From positions 1 to 36,412 of IMG/VR virus record IMGVR_UViG_3300033821_000024: 36,412 bases of DNA. One strand, written 5' to 3'. The notes under the pieces were generated by a model that had not been told where the DNA came from, searched no databases, and was given only the letters and a program-made list of their open reading frames with translations. Below, piece by piece: positions 1 through 8,627 of this stretch. Origin of the DNA: a virus. Position 1 is the first letter of the stretch; the number at the start of each line of letters is the position of its first letter. A program made the translations under genes and the position numbers.

Positions 1-134
1 TGCATCAGGATTTTCTAAAACGAGCATGGACAAAGCAAGATCAGACATACAAGCTTTAAAAGATGCATGGAATGAAACAGTAGGCACAAAAAATCAGATT
101 GAAGTTTTGAATTATTTGTATAGCGATAAATGGG
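1..134. repeat. Terminal overlap, left copy (equals 36279-36412)
   Basis: Bases 1-134 match 36279-36412 at 133 of 134 positions. The only difference is T at 127 against A at 36405, which changes Asp to Glu in the ejection protein reading through both copies. The reading frame is continuous from the right copy into the left, so this is a circular or terminally redundant genome written linearly. A short overlap of this size is more typical of an assembly join than of a physical phage end, but the sequence alone cannot decide. Confidence 0.95.
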
Positions 135-292
135 CAGCCGACCTAGGTAAGATCAAGGCAATGCCAAAAGCATCGCAAAAACCTATGATGATTATGTTAA
201 TTGGCAAGTCATTGGCTCCCTCTTATTTAATAGACAAGAAAAAAGAGCCTAAAATGATGACACTGGAATTAAACAAAGGATATAGAGAATAA
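2..292 (+). CDS. C-terminal end of the gp16-like ejection protein (continues from 34528-36412)
   Basis: This is the 3' part of the gene that starts at 34528. The frame beginning at base 2 is the same frame once the 134-base terminal overlap is collapsed, giving a full protein of about 680 residues. The segment is charged and helical and ends in a lysine-rich tail before a stop at 290-292. Nine bases separate the stop from the start of the tail-fibre gene, which has its own AAGGATTT ribosome site. An internal ATG at 26 is not a real start, because the upstream codons continue the ejection protein. Confidence 0.85.
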   Translation, partial: ASGFSKTSMDKARSDIQALKDAWNETVGTKNQIEVLNYLYSDKWAADLGKIKAMPKASQKPMMIMLIGKSLAPSYLIDKKKEPKMMTLELNKGYRE

Positions 293-301
293 GGATTTTA
301 T

Positions 302-2452
302 ATGTCATTCGTGCGCGGCGCTAATCCAGTCTGGTTTTTTGCTAATATCACAGCACAACCATTCGATGATACTTATTGGGCTTTTTTCTATGAGAATGAT
401 AATCCAACGGTATTGCAAGCTGTTTATAAAGAACCGGATGGAACTAATACCTGGGCTAATCCAATCGAATTTCAAGCTAGCTCAGGACTTCCAGATAATA
501 TTTTCGGCAATCCCGATGTCGCGTATAGAATTGAATTTAGAAATGGAAGTAGTCCGAGCGCTCCATTAATTTATTTAGTAGAAAATTATTTTTTCGGTGG
601 TGGTGGCGGAGGAGGTAGCGCGTCTGTTAATGATCCCCTTCTCATTGCGTCGAATATGATTACGAATCCCAATTTTTCCGATGTTTTCTTTTCTTCTCCA
701 TTAACAATTACGACTGCCGGGAATTATGATATCGCTCCTGGATGGCAATTGCGATTGACTGGTACCGGAACGATCACAATTTCTCAAAACACAAATTCCG
801 GTAGTTCTCATAATCCTGTCGATTCCCCATATCCTCCGTATTATCTTAGCTTGAGTGATGGCACGTGGGATTCAGTTCAGTTAGTTCAGAGGTTTAATAA
901 TAACGGGGCGATATTTGAAGGCGGTGCAGCCTCAATTGCATTTACCGCAGGGGTTAGTGTGCCTCCTGGAGTAATTACAGTTTCATACGCTCCCTCAACA
1001 TCTTCGGTTCAAACTGTTTTATTCCCATTTCCAAGTCCGGTACCGATTAGTTCAAGTTTACCTAAAGAATATAAAAATGCTGTAAATATTCCAAATTCTA
1101 CAAATACAGACGTTGGGATGAATTCATATGTAGATATCATATTTAATCTGCCGACAAGCGGTATAACGAATTTAACTAACATTCAGCTAACCGGACAAAA
1201 TACGCCTTTATCTACGCCAACTTTCATCGCTCCGTCATTTGCTCAACAAACATATGAGCGTATCGTAGATCAAGAATTTCACGTATACAAAGATTCTTTA
1301 GTTACTCAGCCGAAGAATAACTTACTTGTCGGATGGACTTTTGCATTAAATCCGTATCAGTTTGTTACGACTGCGATAACTTCAGTTTCAAATTTCGGAT
1401 ATGTAGCAGATCAAACAATTATAATTCCGCAGCAATGGTCTAGTGGATCAGCTCCTGTCGGAAATTCTGTATCAACAGGACAAGGAACATCATTGCAGAA
1501 TTATGCTTTTACAGTAAAAGCTAATACTGCAAATAATCAATTTGCAATCATTCAATACATAGATACGGCTACAATTGCTCCGTATTGGGATCAAATCCTT
1601 TCTGCAATGATAAACGCAAGGTTATCATCATCTAACAGTACACCGGTTAAATTTAAAGTTAGATTAATATCTAGAGAAACTGCAATACCCACAATTGCAA
1701 CAAATGAACCTATCGCATCATGGACGCTAAGCGGTGAACCAGTTTTCGCAACCGGATGGAATCCGATACCTTCTCTAAATGATCCAATTTATACGCTAAC
1801 ATCCGATAATCAAAATTTTCCTTTTGATCAATTTGCATTGACGATTGCTCCAACTGACACAATGTATCTCGGAATTGTTATTTATACTGTTAGTAATTTA
1901 GATATTAACAATTCTGTATTATTTAATCGCGTATCGTTTGTTCCGAATGATTTTGCAATTGATGCGTCAACTGAAACATGGGATGAAACATTAAGAAAAT
2001 GTCAATACTATTACGAGAAAAGTTATTCAAACTTTACTTTACCAGGTACCATAACTCCAGTCGGTAGCAATAATTCAGTATGCGTTGTTACGGTAGGCGT
2101 TCCAACCGATACTGCCCACGCATCTAGTTTTTATTTAAGATTTAAACAAACAAAAAGAACAAATCCATCTATTACTTTCTATTCTCCAAGCAATGGGGCA
2201 GCAGATTCCGTAAATGTAATAATATTTCATGGAAGTCAATTCCCTCCAGCTACCAGCTCAGCCGTTGTGTCATTGAGTTCCATATGGACATTTAATTACC
2301 CAGGGTCAACATCAACACTATCTGAAGACGGAGTACAGCTTATAACTAATAATACAAACGTATTAGCAGGGATACTCAATTCACTAGGGGGATCATCGGC
2401 AATGACAACATATCATTACACATGTGATGCACGTCTCGGAATTGTTCCATAA
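302..2452 (+). CDS. Tail fibre / receptor-binding protein
   Basis: A 716-residue virion protein rich in Ser, Thr, Asn and Pro, as in beta-structured phage fibres. Residues 1 to about 95 form a compact start with many aromatics, plausibly the virion-attachment part. A flexible run of glycines follows at about 98-104, then long beta-rich sequence. Near residues 560-600 the motif CQYYYEKSY and a later SITFYSPSNG stretch resemble the C-terminal domain of many phage tail-fibre proteins. It lies directly after the ejection proteins and before the tailspike, where P22-like phages keep adhesins. The ribosome site AAGGATTT supports the ATG at 302. The receptor is unknown. Confidence 0.75.
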   Translation: MSFVRGANPVWFFANITAQPFDDTYWAFFYENDNPTVLQAVYKEPDGTNTWANPIEFQASSGLPDNIFGNPDVAYRIEFRNGSSPSAPLIYLVENYFFGGGGGGGSASVNDPLLIASNMITNPNFSDVFFSSPLTITTAGNYDIAPGWQLRLTGTGTITISQNTNSGSSHNPVDSPYPPYYLSLSDGTWDSVQLVQRFNNNGAIFEGGAASIAFTAGVSVPPGVITVSYAPSTSSVQTVLFPFPSPVPISSSLPKEYKNAVNIPNSTNTDVGMNSYVDIIFNLPTSGITNLTNIQLTGQNTPLSTPTFIAPSFAQQTYERIVDQEFHVYKDSLVTQPKNNLLVGWTFALNPYQFVTTAITSVSNFGYVADQTIIIPQQWSSGSAPVGNSVSTGQGTSLQNYAFTVKANTANNQFAIIQYIDTATIAPYWDQILSAMINARLSSSNSTPVKFKVRLISRETAIPTIATNEPIASWTLSGEPVFATGWNPIPSLNDPIYTLTSDNQNFPFDQFALTIAPTDTMYLGIVIYTVSNLDINNSVLFNRVSFVPNDFAIDASTETWDETLRKCQYYYEKSYSNFTLPGTITPVGSNNSVCVVTVGVPTDTAHASSFYLRFKQTKRTNPSITFYSPSNGAADSVNVIIFHGSQFPPATSSAVVSLSSIWTFNYPGSTSTLSEDGVQLITNNTNVLAGILNSLGGSSAMTTYHYTCDARLGIVP

Positions 2453-2473
2453 TTTTTTATAAGGAAATAAATC

Positions 2474-2818
2474 ATGTCTACACCATATCAAATGAATTAT
2501 TCGGATTGTTTCCCAATAAGCGACACAGGTGAAATGATGACTCTAGTTGCAAGTACTGCATTATCTTTTACGGTTCCTGGAACCTCTGACAAAAAATATC
2601 GAGCTAATTTCTCGATAAATTCTACTGCTGACGTTTGGGTCAGGAAAAATGGTACGGCCGTATTGCCAACTTCTGGTACTGCTACATCAGTATACAATCA
2701 AGAAAAAATTAATGCGTATGAATATATTCGTTATGTTCAAGGCGGAGATACATTAAGTTTAATTAGTTCAGGAACTCCACAAATTGGAATTTCATTTTTA
2801 TCTTTGCCGAACAGTTAA
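2474..2818 (+). CDS. Small beta-rich virion protein
   Basis: A 114-residue protein lying between tail fibre and tailspike, with an AAGGA ribosome site before ATG 2474. The sequence alternates hydrophobic and polar residues throughout and includes stretches such as STADVWVRKNGTA and YVQGGDTLSLISSGT. These look like the small jelly-roll-like decoration or fibre-accessory proteins often found beside phage adhesins. There are no cysteine pairs, signal peptide or membrane segment. Likely a minor structural or fibre-capping protein; the role is inferred from position and composition only. Confidence 0.55.
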   Translation: MSTPYQMNYSDCFPISDTGEMMTLVASTALSFTVPGTSDKKYRANFSINSTADVWVRKNGTAVLPTSGTATSVYNQEKINAYEYIRYVQGGDTLSLISSGTPQIGISFLSLPNS

Positions 2819-2860
2819 GCATTGATCGCTTAATTTAATTTAAATCAAAAGGATTTGACC

Positions 2861-5800
2861 ATGGCCATTACATCTATACAAAGAGACCAAAACAATAACG
2901 TATCAATTGTTCGAATCACTGTTGATACTGATTTATCAGCCGTTATTGTTCCGAATTATATTACTTCGCAGCAAGATAATATTTACAGGCTAAATAAAGG
3001 GACATGGACATGGTTTGAAACCGATACATTATTAATTTCCGGTAATGATGCTAATGCATTTTTCGAATTTACTGATTTAACATTTTCTACAATAGAAAAG
3101 ATTGCTCCATCTCCAAACGGAATTGTTAACCCAGGTTTAATTAATCAAGTTGCATATTATGCTGCAACCGGCAATGAAGTTTCGGGAAGAAGAAGCTCAG
3201 CGCCAAATATAATTTATCTAGCCCCATCCCCATACGGAAGCGATTCAGGTGACGGAAGTATTTTAGCTCCTTTTGCAACTCTTTCTCATGCAATGTCAAC
3301 TATAACAACTGCAAGCCAAACAAACTTATTCGAAATTCGTTTTCAAATGGGATCGTACATTGATTCATCTGTTGCTCTTAAGCCATACATTAATGTAAAT
3401 GGACAAGGTTCTTCTCTGTCAATTTCTGGGAGCATTACAGCCGATGCAAGCTGGTCGTCAGGCGGCATCATTCATTTCGGAAATTTCGATAACATCTCAA
3501 CATCTATTTCTATAAATTTTGATGTTTCATCATCATCCACAACATGTATTGCATCATTTTATAATATGAGATTTGCTCAGAATAATTCAGTAAACATTTA
3601 CGGCGGAAATTTAATTTTAGTTTTAGATGCATTGTATTCATTTAACGGCGATTTAAACGTCTACGTAGAAAATGCTTATGGTGCAATAAATAGTTCATCA
3701 GTTTTAAATTTTACATATTTAGCATGGAGCGTTTCGCTCGGATATAATTTTCAAATATCTCAATCTTATGTGTTTGATTCATGTAATTTTTCAACAAGCG
3801 GTGGAGCTATCGGTGTTGCGTCATATATTACCGCAGCTAAATTAATCGGAACATTAAATGCAACCGGAACCAATACTAACTTATCTATTGATTGCGCAAG
3901 CTTAACTTCATCATCTTTGCCAAATATTTTGGCTGGCGCTACTGTGCAATATATTAATGTTGCAAATACATTAACCGCTAACTATGCACCTTTAAATTAT
4001 ATTCCTGACGCATCGGGAAGCACTTCACCTGTTACTTCTGTTGCTGCACATTTACACGGAATAGATAATGCATTATCTAATGCAGTTTTTATCCCAGCTG
4101 CAAATATTGTGTTCGTCGCAACAAACGGAACAGATGCCCCGGGCAACGGAAGTATAGCTAAACCTTATCAAACACTTTTATATGCTATTTCTTCGATTAC
4201 AACAGCAAATCATTTGAATTTATTTAACATTGTCTTGTTGAACGGAATATATAACGAAACAACATTGTCATTAAAACCATTTGTAAGCATAAATGGTTTT
4301 GGTTCAACTTTAAACGTAACCGGTGATGTTAATTTAGATTCCTCTTGGTCAACACTAGGAATGAACGGAGGAGAAATAAATTTTGTTAATTTTGCAGCAA
4401 TAAATACAACCGGAGATGTAATTTTAGACTTTAGTGTCGCCGGATTAAACCCATGCAAGTTAGTCATGGAAAATATTGATTTCCCATCAATTAATTCATT
4501 TGCTATCACTGCAAATAGAGTATTTAATTGTAATCTTGATCAAATATCTTCTTTCAACCCAACATTAGAAAATGTAAATGGAATTATGAATGATTGTTCC
4601 GCCGGGAATATGACGTTCAACGCAACTAGCGGATTGTCTGGAAGTATCTTTACAATACAAAATACTAGTTTCACAGGTGATCTTGCATATGTTGGTAATC
4701 CATTTGCTATATCTTCTATTCAAAAACTGTATGGTTCAAAAATAGATGGAATTCTATCAGCTGATCAAAGCAATGTATCTTTGTATATTGACTCAAACAG
4801 TTTAACGCCTAGTTCCTTGCCTGTTTTAACAAACGGAGCAAGCGCAATATATATAAATTCCGGGAATACTGTTGACGCAAATTATACACCATCTAATTAC
4901 ACTCCAAATTCTTCAGGTACTACATTCCCAGATACAAGCGTTGCCGGTAATTTACATGGGATTGATGATGCGCTTGGAATAACGAATCATTCTAGCGTAT
5001 TTTCTGTTTACGTATCCCCGGACGGGAATGATACAACCGGAACGGGAATTGTCACCAATCCGTACCAAACTATCGTGAAAGCTTTATCGACAATAACTAC
5101 AAATGACGCATCTAATATTTTCAACATCATTTTAACTGGTGGTGTTTACAACGAAATATCGCAAATTATGCTAAAACCATGGGTTAATTTAGTCGGTTTT
5201 GACAGAAACACAACTATAAACAATTCATTTGATATTATCAGTGATGCATCATGGAATGGCACAACAGCAGGAACTGTATCAATTGAAAATCTAAACATAA
5301 CAAATAAGCTGACATTAGATTTTAGTTTGTCAACTGCTGATTCTCCAATTTTCTATATAAACAATATTCAGGTTTCGAGTGATTTCACGATAAATGGTAA
5401 TGCAATAAATCCATCTATCTTTTTCATCAGATCATCATTTTTCTCTGACGGAATCTTTAACAACGCACTTGTGGAATCATTTAGCAATTATTATATATCA
5501 GGTTTTGTTTTCGGCCTTGGGTCATTTTCAACATCATCAACTTATTTTAGTAATGGAGACTATTACAATTCCCAAGTTACTTTTTTTGGAGACCCAACAT
5601 CTATAACAAGCCAACGATATTTTATCCGATCATCATTCATTGATCCAACCGTTCCTTCTGCATTAACAGTAACTGGAGCAGGGGCAACTTTAAATATTGA
5701 TCCGACATCATACGTTTTACCAACAATCAGCAGTAGCGCAACATTAGTATTAAGCAGTGTTTCCGGAGGTGTTGGCGCTGGAGATTATACCCCATCAAAT

Positions 5801-6322
5801 TATACTCCATCTGCGACAGCGCCAACCATTCCGACGAGTTTGCAAGGACATTTGAGAGGGATTGATAATATTCTTGCAAATTTCAATGTTGGAAATAAAT
5901 CGCTCGGCACAACTACTAACGATAATGCAGTTGCTGGTCATGTCGGAGAATATATTTCTAATTCTTCGACCGGAGTTTCATTATCGAACGGAACCGCTGC
6001 TACGATTACATCCGTATCTTTGACCGCGGGCGATTGGGAAGTGTCAGGTGTTATTGAATTTATACCGGCCGGGATAACTACAGTTCAACAATACATATCT
6101 TCTATAAGTAAAACAGCAAATACATTGCCGACCGTTTTAACTGAAAATAATATTCAATCATTAATCGCTAACTTTACAACTGGATCAACTAATATCTTAA
6201 ACTGCGGCGCAACTAGAATAAGCATTGCCTCTACAACAACAGTTTATTTAGTCGGTAGATCGGCTTTCGGGGTTAGCACAATGACAGCAAGCGGATTTAT
6301 AGGAGCAAGAAGAGTTAGATAA
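2861..6322 (+). CDS. Tailspike with three tandem beta-helix modules
   Basis: A protein of 1153 residues from ATG 2861, preferred over TTG 2855 because AAAAGGATTTGACC gives it good spacing. Residues 1 to about 85 are a conserved N-terminal module also present in the proteins at 15252 and 15810. Three modules of about 290 residues follow, starting near residues 119, 417 and 717. Each opens with a variant of 'YVSPDGND..G.G....PYQT...A.STITT', continues as Asn/Ser/Ile-rich beta-helix, and closes with a variant of 'YTPSNYTP...HLHGID'. The last ~145 residues form a beta-rich C-terminal domain ending in FIGARRVR. Parallel beta-helices in tailspikes usually bind or cleave surface polysaccharide; no catalytic residues were assigned here. 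The opening of each module resembles pectate-lyase-like/DUF1565 folds. Confidence 0.8.
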   Translation: MAITSIQRDQNNNVSIVRITVDTDLSAVIVPNYITSQQDNIYRLNKGTWTWFETDTLLISGNDANAFFEFTDLTFSTIEKIAPSPNGIVNPGLINQVAYYAATGNEVSGRRSSAPNIIYLAPSPYGSDSGDGSILAPFATLSHAMSTITTASQTNLFEIRFQMGSYIDSSVALKPYINVNGQGSSLSISGSITADASWSSGGIIHFGNFDNISTSISINFDVSSSSTTCIASFYNMRFAQNNSVNIYGGNLILVLDALYSFNGDLNVYVENAYGAINSSSVLNFTYLAWSVSLGYNFQISQSYVFDSCNFSTSGGAIGVASYITAAKLIGTLNATGTNTNLSIDCASLTSSSLPNILAGATVQYINVANTLTANYAPLNYIPDASGSTSPVTSVAAHLHGIDNALSNAVFIPAANIVFVATNGTDAPGNGSIAKPYQTLLYAISSITTANHLNLFNIVLLNGIYNETTLSLKPFVSINGFGSTLNVTGDVNLDSSWSTLGMNGGEINFVNFAAINTTGDVILDFSVAGLNPCKLVMENIDFPSINSFAITANRVFNCNLDQISSFNPTLENVNGIMNDCSAGNMTFNATSGLSGSIFTIQNTSFTGDLAYVGNPFAISSIQKLYGSKIDGILSADQSNVSLYIDSNSLTPSSLPVLTNGASAIYINSGNTVDANYTPSNYTPNSSGTTFPDTSVAGNLHGIDDALGITNHSSVFSVYVSPDGNDTTGTGIVTNPYQTIVKALSTITTNDASNIFNIILTGGVYNEISQIMLKPWVNLVGFDRNTTINNSFDIISDASWNGTTAGTVSIENLNITNKLTLDFSLSTADSPIFYINNIQVSSDFTINGNAINPSIFFIRSSFFSDGIFNNALVESFSNYYISGFVFGLGSFSTSSTYFSNGDYYNSQVTFFGDPTSITSQRYFIRSSFIDPTVPSALTVTGAGATLNIDPTSYVLPTISSSATLVLSSVSGGVGAGDYTPSNYTPSATAPTIPTSLQGHLRGIDNILANFNVGNKSLGTTTNDNAVAGHVGEYISNSSTGVSLSNGTAATITSVSLTAGDWEVSGVIEFIPAGITTVQQYISSISKTANTLPTVLTENNIQSLIANFTTGSTNILNCGATRISIASTTTVYLVGRSAFGVSTMTASGFIGARRVR

Positions 6323-6332
6323 CACGAATGAT

Positions 6333-6360
6333 AAGGGCGCAAATCAAGCGCCTTTATTTT
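6333..6360. terminator. Bidirectional terminator between tailspike and early operon
   Basis: The inverted repeat AAGGGCGC / GCGCCTTT (one mismatch) around a 7-base loop is followed by a T-rich ATTTTATTT run on the plus strand. It sits between the converging ends of the tailspike (6322) and the SSB-like gene (6430), so it probably stops both transcripts. Confidence 0.6.
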
Positions 6361-6429
6361 ATTTGTGGGCTATTGTCATTTCCACTACCCTCTCCAGAAT
6401 TAGTGAAAACTATCGTCGCCCGTTATTAG

Positions 6430-6879
6430 CTAAAAAGGGATATCGTCGTTTAGCTCTTCTTTTTTACCATCTTTCTCTTGAACATTATCTGATGCTAAAT
6501 AATCTTGAACTGAGTTTTGATCATTAAAATATTTTCCTTGCGCATCGTCCGGTATTGCTTTTCCTTTTTGTATTATAAGATCAAGAATCCCAATTTTACC
6601 GAAACAGTCTTTTGCTTCAAGATTTCCTTGAGAATATTTTTCTTTTAGATTGTTAGAGTCGCAAAAATGTTTAATTTTATGTATCATTTTCGGATTAAGA
6701 TAATCTTTAACTTTTCTTTCATTTCCTTGTTTATCTATTATCAACAAAGTTAACTTTATCTGATCATCTCCAGATCGAGATACAGTGTCGACTGCTTCAA
6801 CTACTTTATACTTATACTGTCCTTCATCTATCAAATTAAAGTTATTTAGTTGATCTTCAGTTTTTGGTTCAAATTTCAT
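6430..6879 (-). CDS. Phage single-stranded DNA-binding protein (DUF669-like) with SSB-type C-terminal tip
   Basis: A 149-residue protein. The body (about 1-120) has the alternating beta pattern and layout of DUF669-type phage proteins that act as single-strand binding proteins. The tail is acidic and ends exactly in DDIPF, the conserved C-terminal tip through which bacterial SSB recruits repair and replication proteins. The gene is the last of the minus-strand early operon, just downstream of the annealing-protein gene, with a GGAAGT ribosome site. The pairing suggests a recombination or replication unit in which this protein coats single strands. The family name is from recall; the DDIPF end is directly visible. 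Confidence 0.7.
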   Translation of the reverse strand: MKFEPKTEDQLNNFNLIDEGQYKYKVVEAVDTVSRSGDDQIKLTLLIIDKQGNERKVKDYLNPKMIHKIKHFCDSNNLKEKYSQGNLEAKDCFGKIGILDLIIQKGKAIPDDAQGKYFNDQNSVQDYLASDNVQEKDGKKEELNDDIPF

Positions 6880-6896
6880 TTTAATACTTCCTTTTA

Positions 6897-7646
6897 TTAA
6901 GTTAACTCAACTAAGAAATCAGAATTATCATCGACGATCGATTCTATCTCTTTTTTCTTTTCGTCTTTCATCATTGAAATTTCTTTGATTATTTTTTCGT
7001 TAGATCGATGAAGAGAGTAAAGTTTGGTGAAAGTCATCTTAAGATCATCTAATGTATTGCACTGACTTATTTTATCTTTACAAACTTCAAGTAGTGAAAA
7101 ATAGTCATCTTCTATTTTCAAAACGTCATCATTATACACATCTACTTTAACAGCTCCTTTCATCGTGTCCATTTCTGATTCATCAAGAATACCAAGTCCG
7201 CAAATAGATAACGTTACTCTACGCTTTGCTTTAGTTTCAGCCTTCATCATTGCGTTAGCTAAAGCATCACCGCGCAAACCAGTTATTGATATTACCCCGG
7301 TTGATGAATCTTTTTTGCAATTTAATAGAGATGCCGATGCGGTAACAATGTATATCCCGTCAATAATTTTAGTATCTAAGCTATCGATAGAAACATTATG
7401 TATCTTTCTCAATTGTTCTGTAGCGTCTTTAGTTGCATACATCACTTCTTTACCGTTGAACTTTAATAGTTGAAAAGGTTTTGTCAGCGGATTTAATCCG
7501 AGAGACTCACAAACTCTGCTAACATACATAACTTTTTCAACAGCAGTTAATCCCGCCAGATCATTTGATGTGATTACTTTTTCGAAAAGCTCCGCGTTAA
7601 CAGAACTTGATGGATATTGAATGATGTTATTTTGCGTCATACTCAT
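6897..7646 (-). CDS. Putative single-strand annealing recombinase (RecT/Red-beta-like superfamily)
   Basis: A 249-residue protein. Residues ~40-165 match a common phage pattern: 'ESLGLNPLTKPFQLL', 'YATKDATEQLRKIH', 'GLRGDALANAMMKAETKAKR' then 'RVTLSICGLGILDESE'. I recall this family as annealing proteins of the RecT/Red-beta/Rad52 kind, which pair complementary strands during phage recombination. The C-terminal 80 residues are charged and helical. It is followed 17 bases later by the SSB-like gene, the usual partner. No exonuclease gene is recognisable nearby. ATG 7646 has a GGGGAATTAATC leader; a second ATG two codons later is possible. Confidence 0.6.
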   Translation of the reverse strand: MSMTQNNIIQYPSSSVNAELFEKVITSNDLAGLTAVEKVMYVSRVCESLGLNPLTKPFQLLKFNGKEVMYATKDATEQLRKIHNVSIDSLDTKIIDGIYIVTASASLLNCKKDSSTGVISITGLRGDALANAMMKAETKAKRRVTLSICGLGILDESEMDTMKGAVKVDVYNDDVLKIEDDYFSLLEVCKDKISQCNTLDDLKMTFTKLYSLHRSNEKIIKEISMMKDEKKKEIESIVDDNSDFLVELT

Positions 7647-7648
7647 GA

Positions 7649-7780
7649 TTAATTCCCCAGACCGGATAATAAGATAACCCCAAAAAATGTGATAAAGAAA
7701 GTTGTTGCCAAATAAAGCTCATCGTATTTTTTAGATGGCATGGGCTTCAATCTCTGTTGCGATGTAATGTAATCCTTCAT
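7649..7780 (-). CDS. Small single-pass membrane protein, unknown
   Basis: A 43-residue protein starting at ATG 7780, chosen because a strong AAGGAG site lies just before it. A longer reading to 7855 would overlap the preceding gene and has no such site. Residues 1-23 are polar and 24-41 form one hydrophobic membrane segment, giving an N-in or N-out single-pass topology. It ends two bases before the recombinase start, so it is translated in the early operon. The function is not recognised. Small early membrane proteins may modify the host envelope or exclude other phages, but nothing here shows that. Confidence 0.55.
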   Translation of the reverse strand: MKDYITSQQRLKPMPSKKYDELYLATTFFITFFGVILLSGLGN

Positions 7781-7793
7781 GTTGTTTCTCCTT

Positions 7794-8270
7794 TTAAAAA
7801 TTAACGCATCTTTCGCCAGTTTCTGAATCGTAGTAAAATCTACCTCCGTTTTCATTCACGTATGAATAAAATAATTCAGCGCAAACTTGATCAAGCAGTT
7901 CTTGAGCTTGCGGCTGAAATTCTAAAAATATTGAGGTGATATAATCTTTTGCTATTTCGTGACTTTCGATGAAGTGATAAGCGTAAAATCTTGAGTACTC
8001 ATCAATGTTATCTTCTTTAAGAATGTGTTCTATGATTGTTTCTTTTTCAAACCAATTTAAATCATCAAAATCTAAGAAGTAACCGACTGATGTATGTTTT
8101 GATTTTGTATAGACTAATTCTTTAATGTAGTCTCTAAAGTCGTACGGTTTGATGTTGAATATTGCATCCATGTCTTCAGTTCCCTGCTCATTCTTTGAGC
8201 ATAAAGTTTTGTTGTCAGAAAATACTTGTATATTAACAATATTTTCGGATATAGTTTGCTTGCTGTTCAT
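7794..8270 (-). CDS. Early protein of unknown function, 158 aa
   Basis: An acidic, aromatic-rich soluble protein with no membrane segment or signal. An AAGGAGATTAGAA leader before ATG 8270 is a strong ribosome site. The middle (about 70-130) is predicted helical with many Glu, Phe and Tyr; the C-terminus 'NENGGRFYYDSETGERC' looks beta-hairpin-like. It belongs to the minus-strand early operon between a 58-residue gene and a small membrane protein. I recognise no family and assign no function. Confidence 0.6.
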   Translation of the reverse strand: MNSKQTISENIVNIQVFSDNKTLCSKNEQGTEDMDAIFNIKPYDFRDYIKELVYTKSKHTSVGYFLDFDDLNWFEKETIIEHILKEDNIDEYSRFYAYHFIESHEIAKDYITSIFLEFQPQAQELLDQVCAELFYSYVNENGGRFYYDSETGERCVNF

Positions 8271-8321
8271 TTCTAATCTCCTTGGATTAAGTTTTCTGAA
8301 TAGTGTGTGTTTACCATCGAA

Positions 8322-8351
8322 TCAGTGGGAAGCTTGCGCGCTCCCCACTGA
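8322..8351 (-). other. Hairpin between early genes
   Basis: TCAGTGGG at 8322-8329 pairs perfectly with CCCACTGA at 8344-8351, with an inner AGC/GCT pairing. It lies between the 58- and 158-residue genes. There is no T-run on the minus strand, so it is not a classical terminator; it may be an RNA processing or stability element. Confidence 0.5.
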
Positions 8352-8359
8352 CTTATCTT

Positions 8360-8536
8360 TTAGATATCTATCTCTTCAAAACTTTTAGTTCGCATAGACT
8401 TCTCAAGTATCACTGAAATCATTTTTTGATACGGTTTTATTTTCTTTTGTATAGAACATATTTTTATTTTATCTAAACACTCCTCACTTATTTCTACACC
8501 ATTTACTATAATGTTCCCATCTTTAACTTTACTCAT
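8360..8536 (-). CDS. Small early protein, 58 aa, possibly ribbon-helix-helix
   Basis: A 58-codon gene starting at ATG 8536, preceded by ATAGGAGATCAT, a strong ribosome site. The sequence runs from a beta-like start (NIIVNGVEIS) into two probable helices separated by KPYQK, ending in acidic residues. This size and strand-helix-helix order would fit a ribbon-helix-helix DNA-binding protein, but no key residues confirm it. It lies downstream of the hexamer array and upstream of the 158-residue gene in the same minus-strand operon. Confidence 0.5.
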   Translation of the reverse strand: MSKVKDGNIIVNGVEISEECLDKIKICSIQKKIKPYQKMISVILEKSMRTKSFEEIDI

Positions 8537-8576
8537 ATGATCTCCTATAAGTTGTATGAAAAATATTTTTTTATAA

Positions 8577-8627
8577 AACTTTTATAACTTTATAAACTTT
8601 GTAGAACTTTTATAACTTATTTAAGTT
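8577..8627. repeat. AT-rich direct repeats flanking the hexamer array
   Basis: AACTTTTATAACTT occurs twice (8577-8590 and 8605-8618) with a degenerate copy between, followed by an inverted AACTT/AAGTT pair. It abuts the 3' side of the hexamer array on the minus strand and precedes the 58-residue gene. It could be a promoter or protein-binding region; no function is shown. Confidence 0.6.

Noticed and set aside
8149-8388. Plus-strand 79-codon reading in the early operon
   Set aside because: It is antisense to two well-supported minus-strand genes and has no ribosome site.
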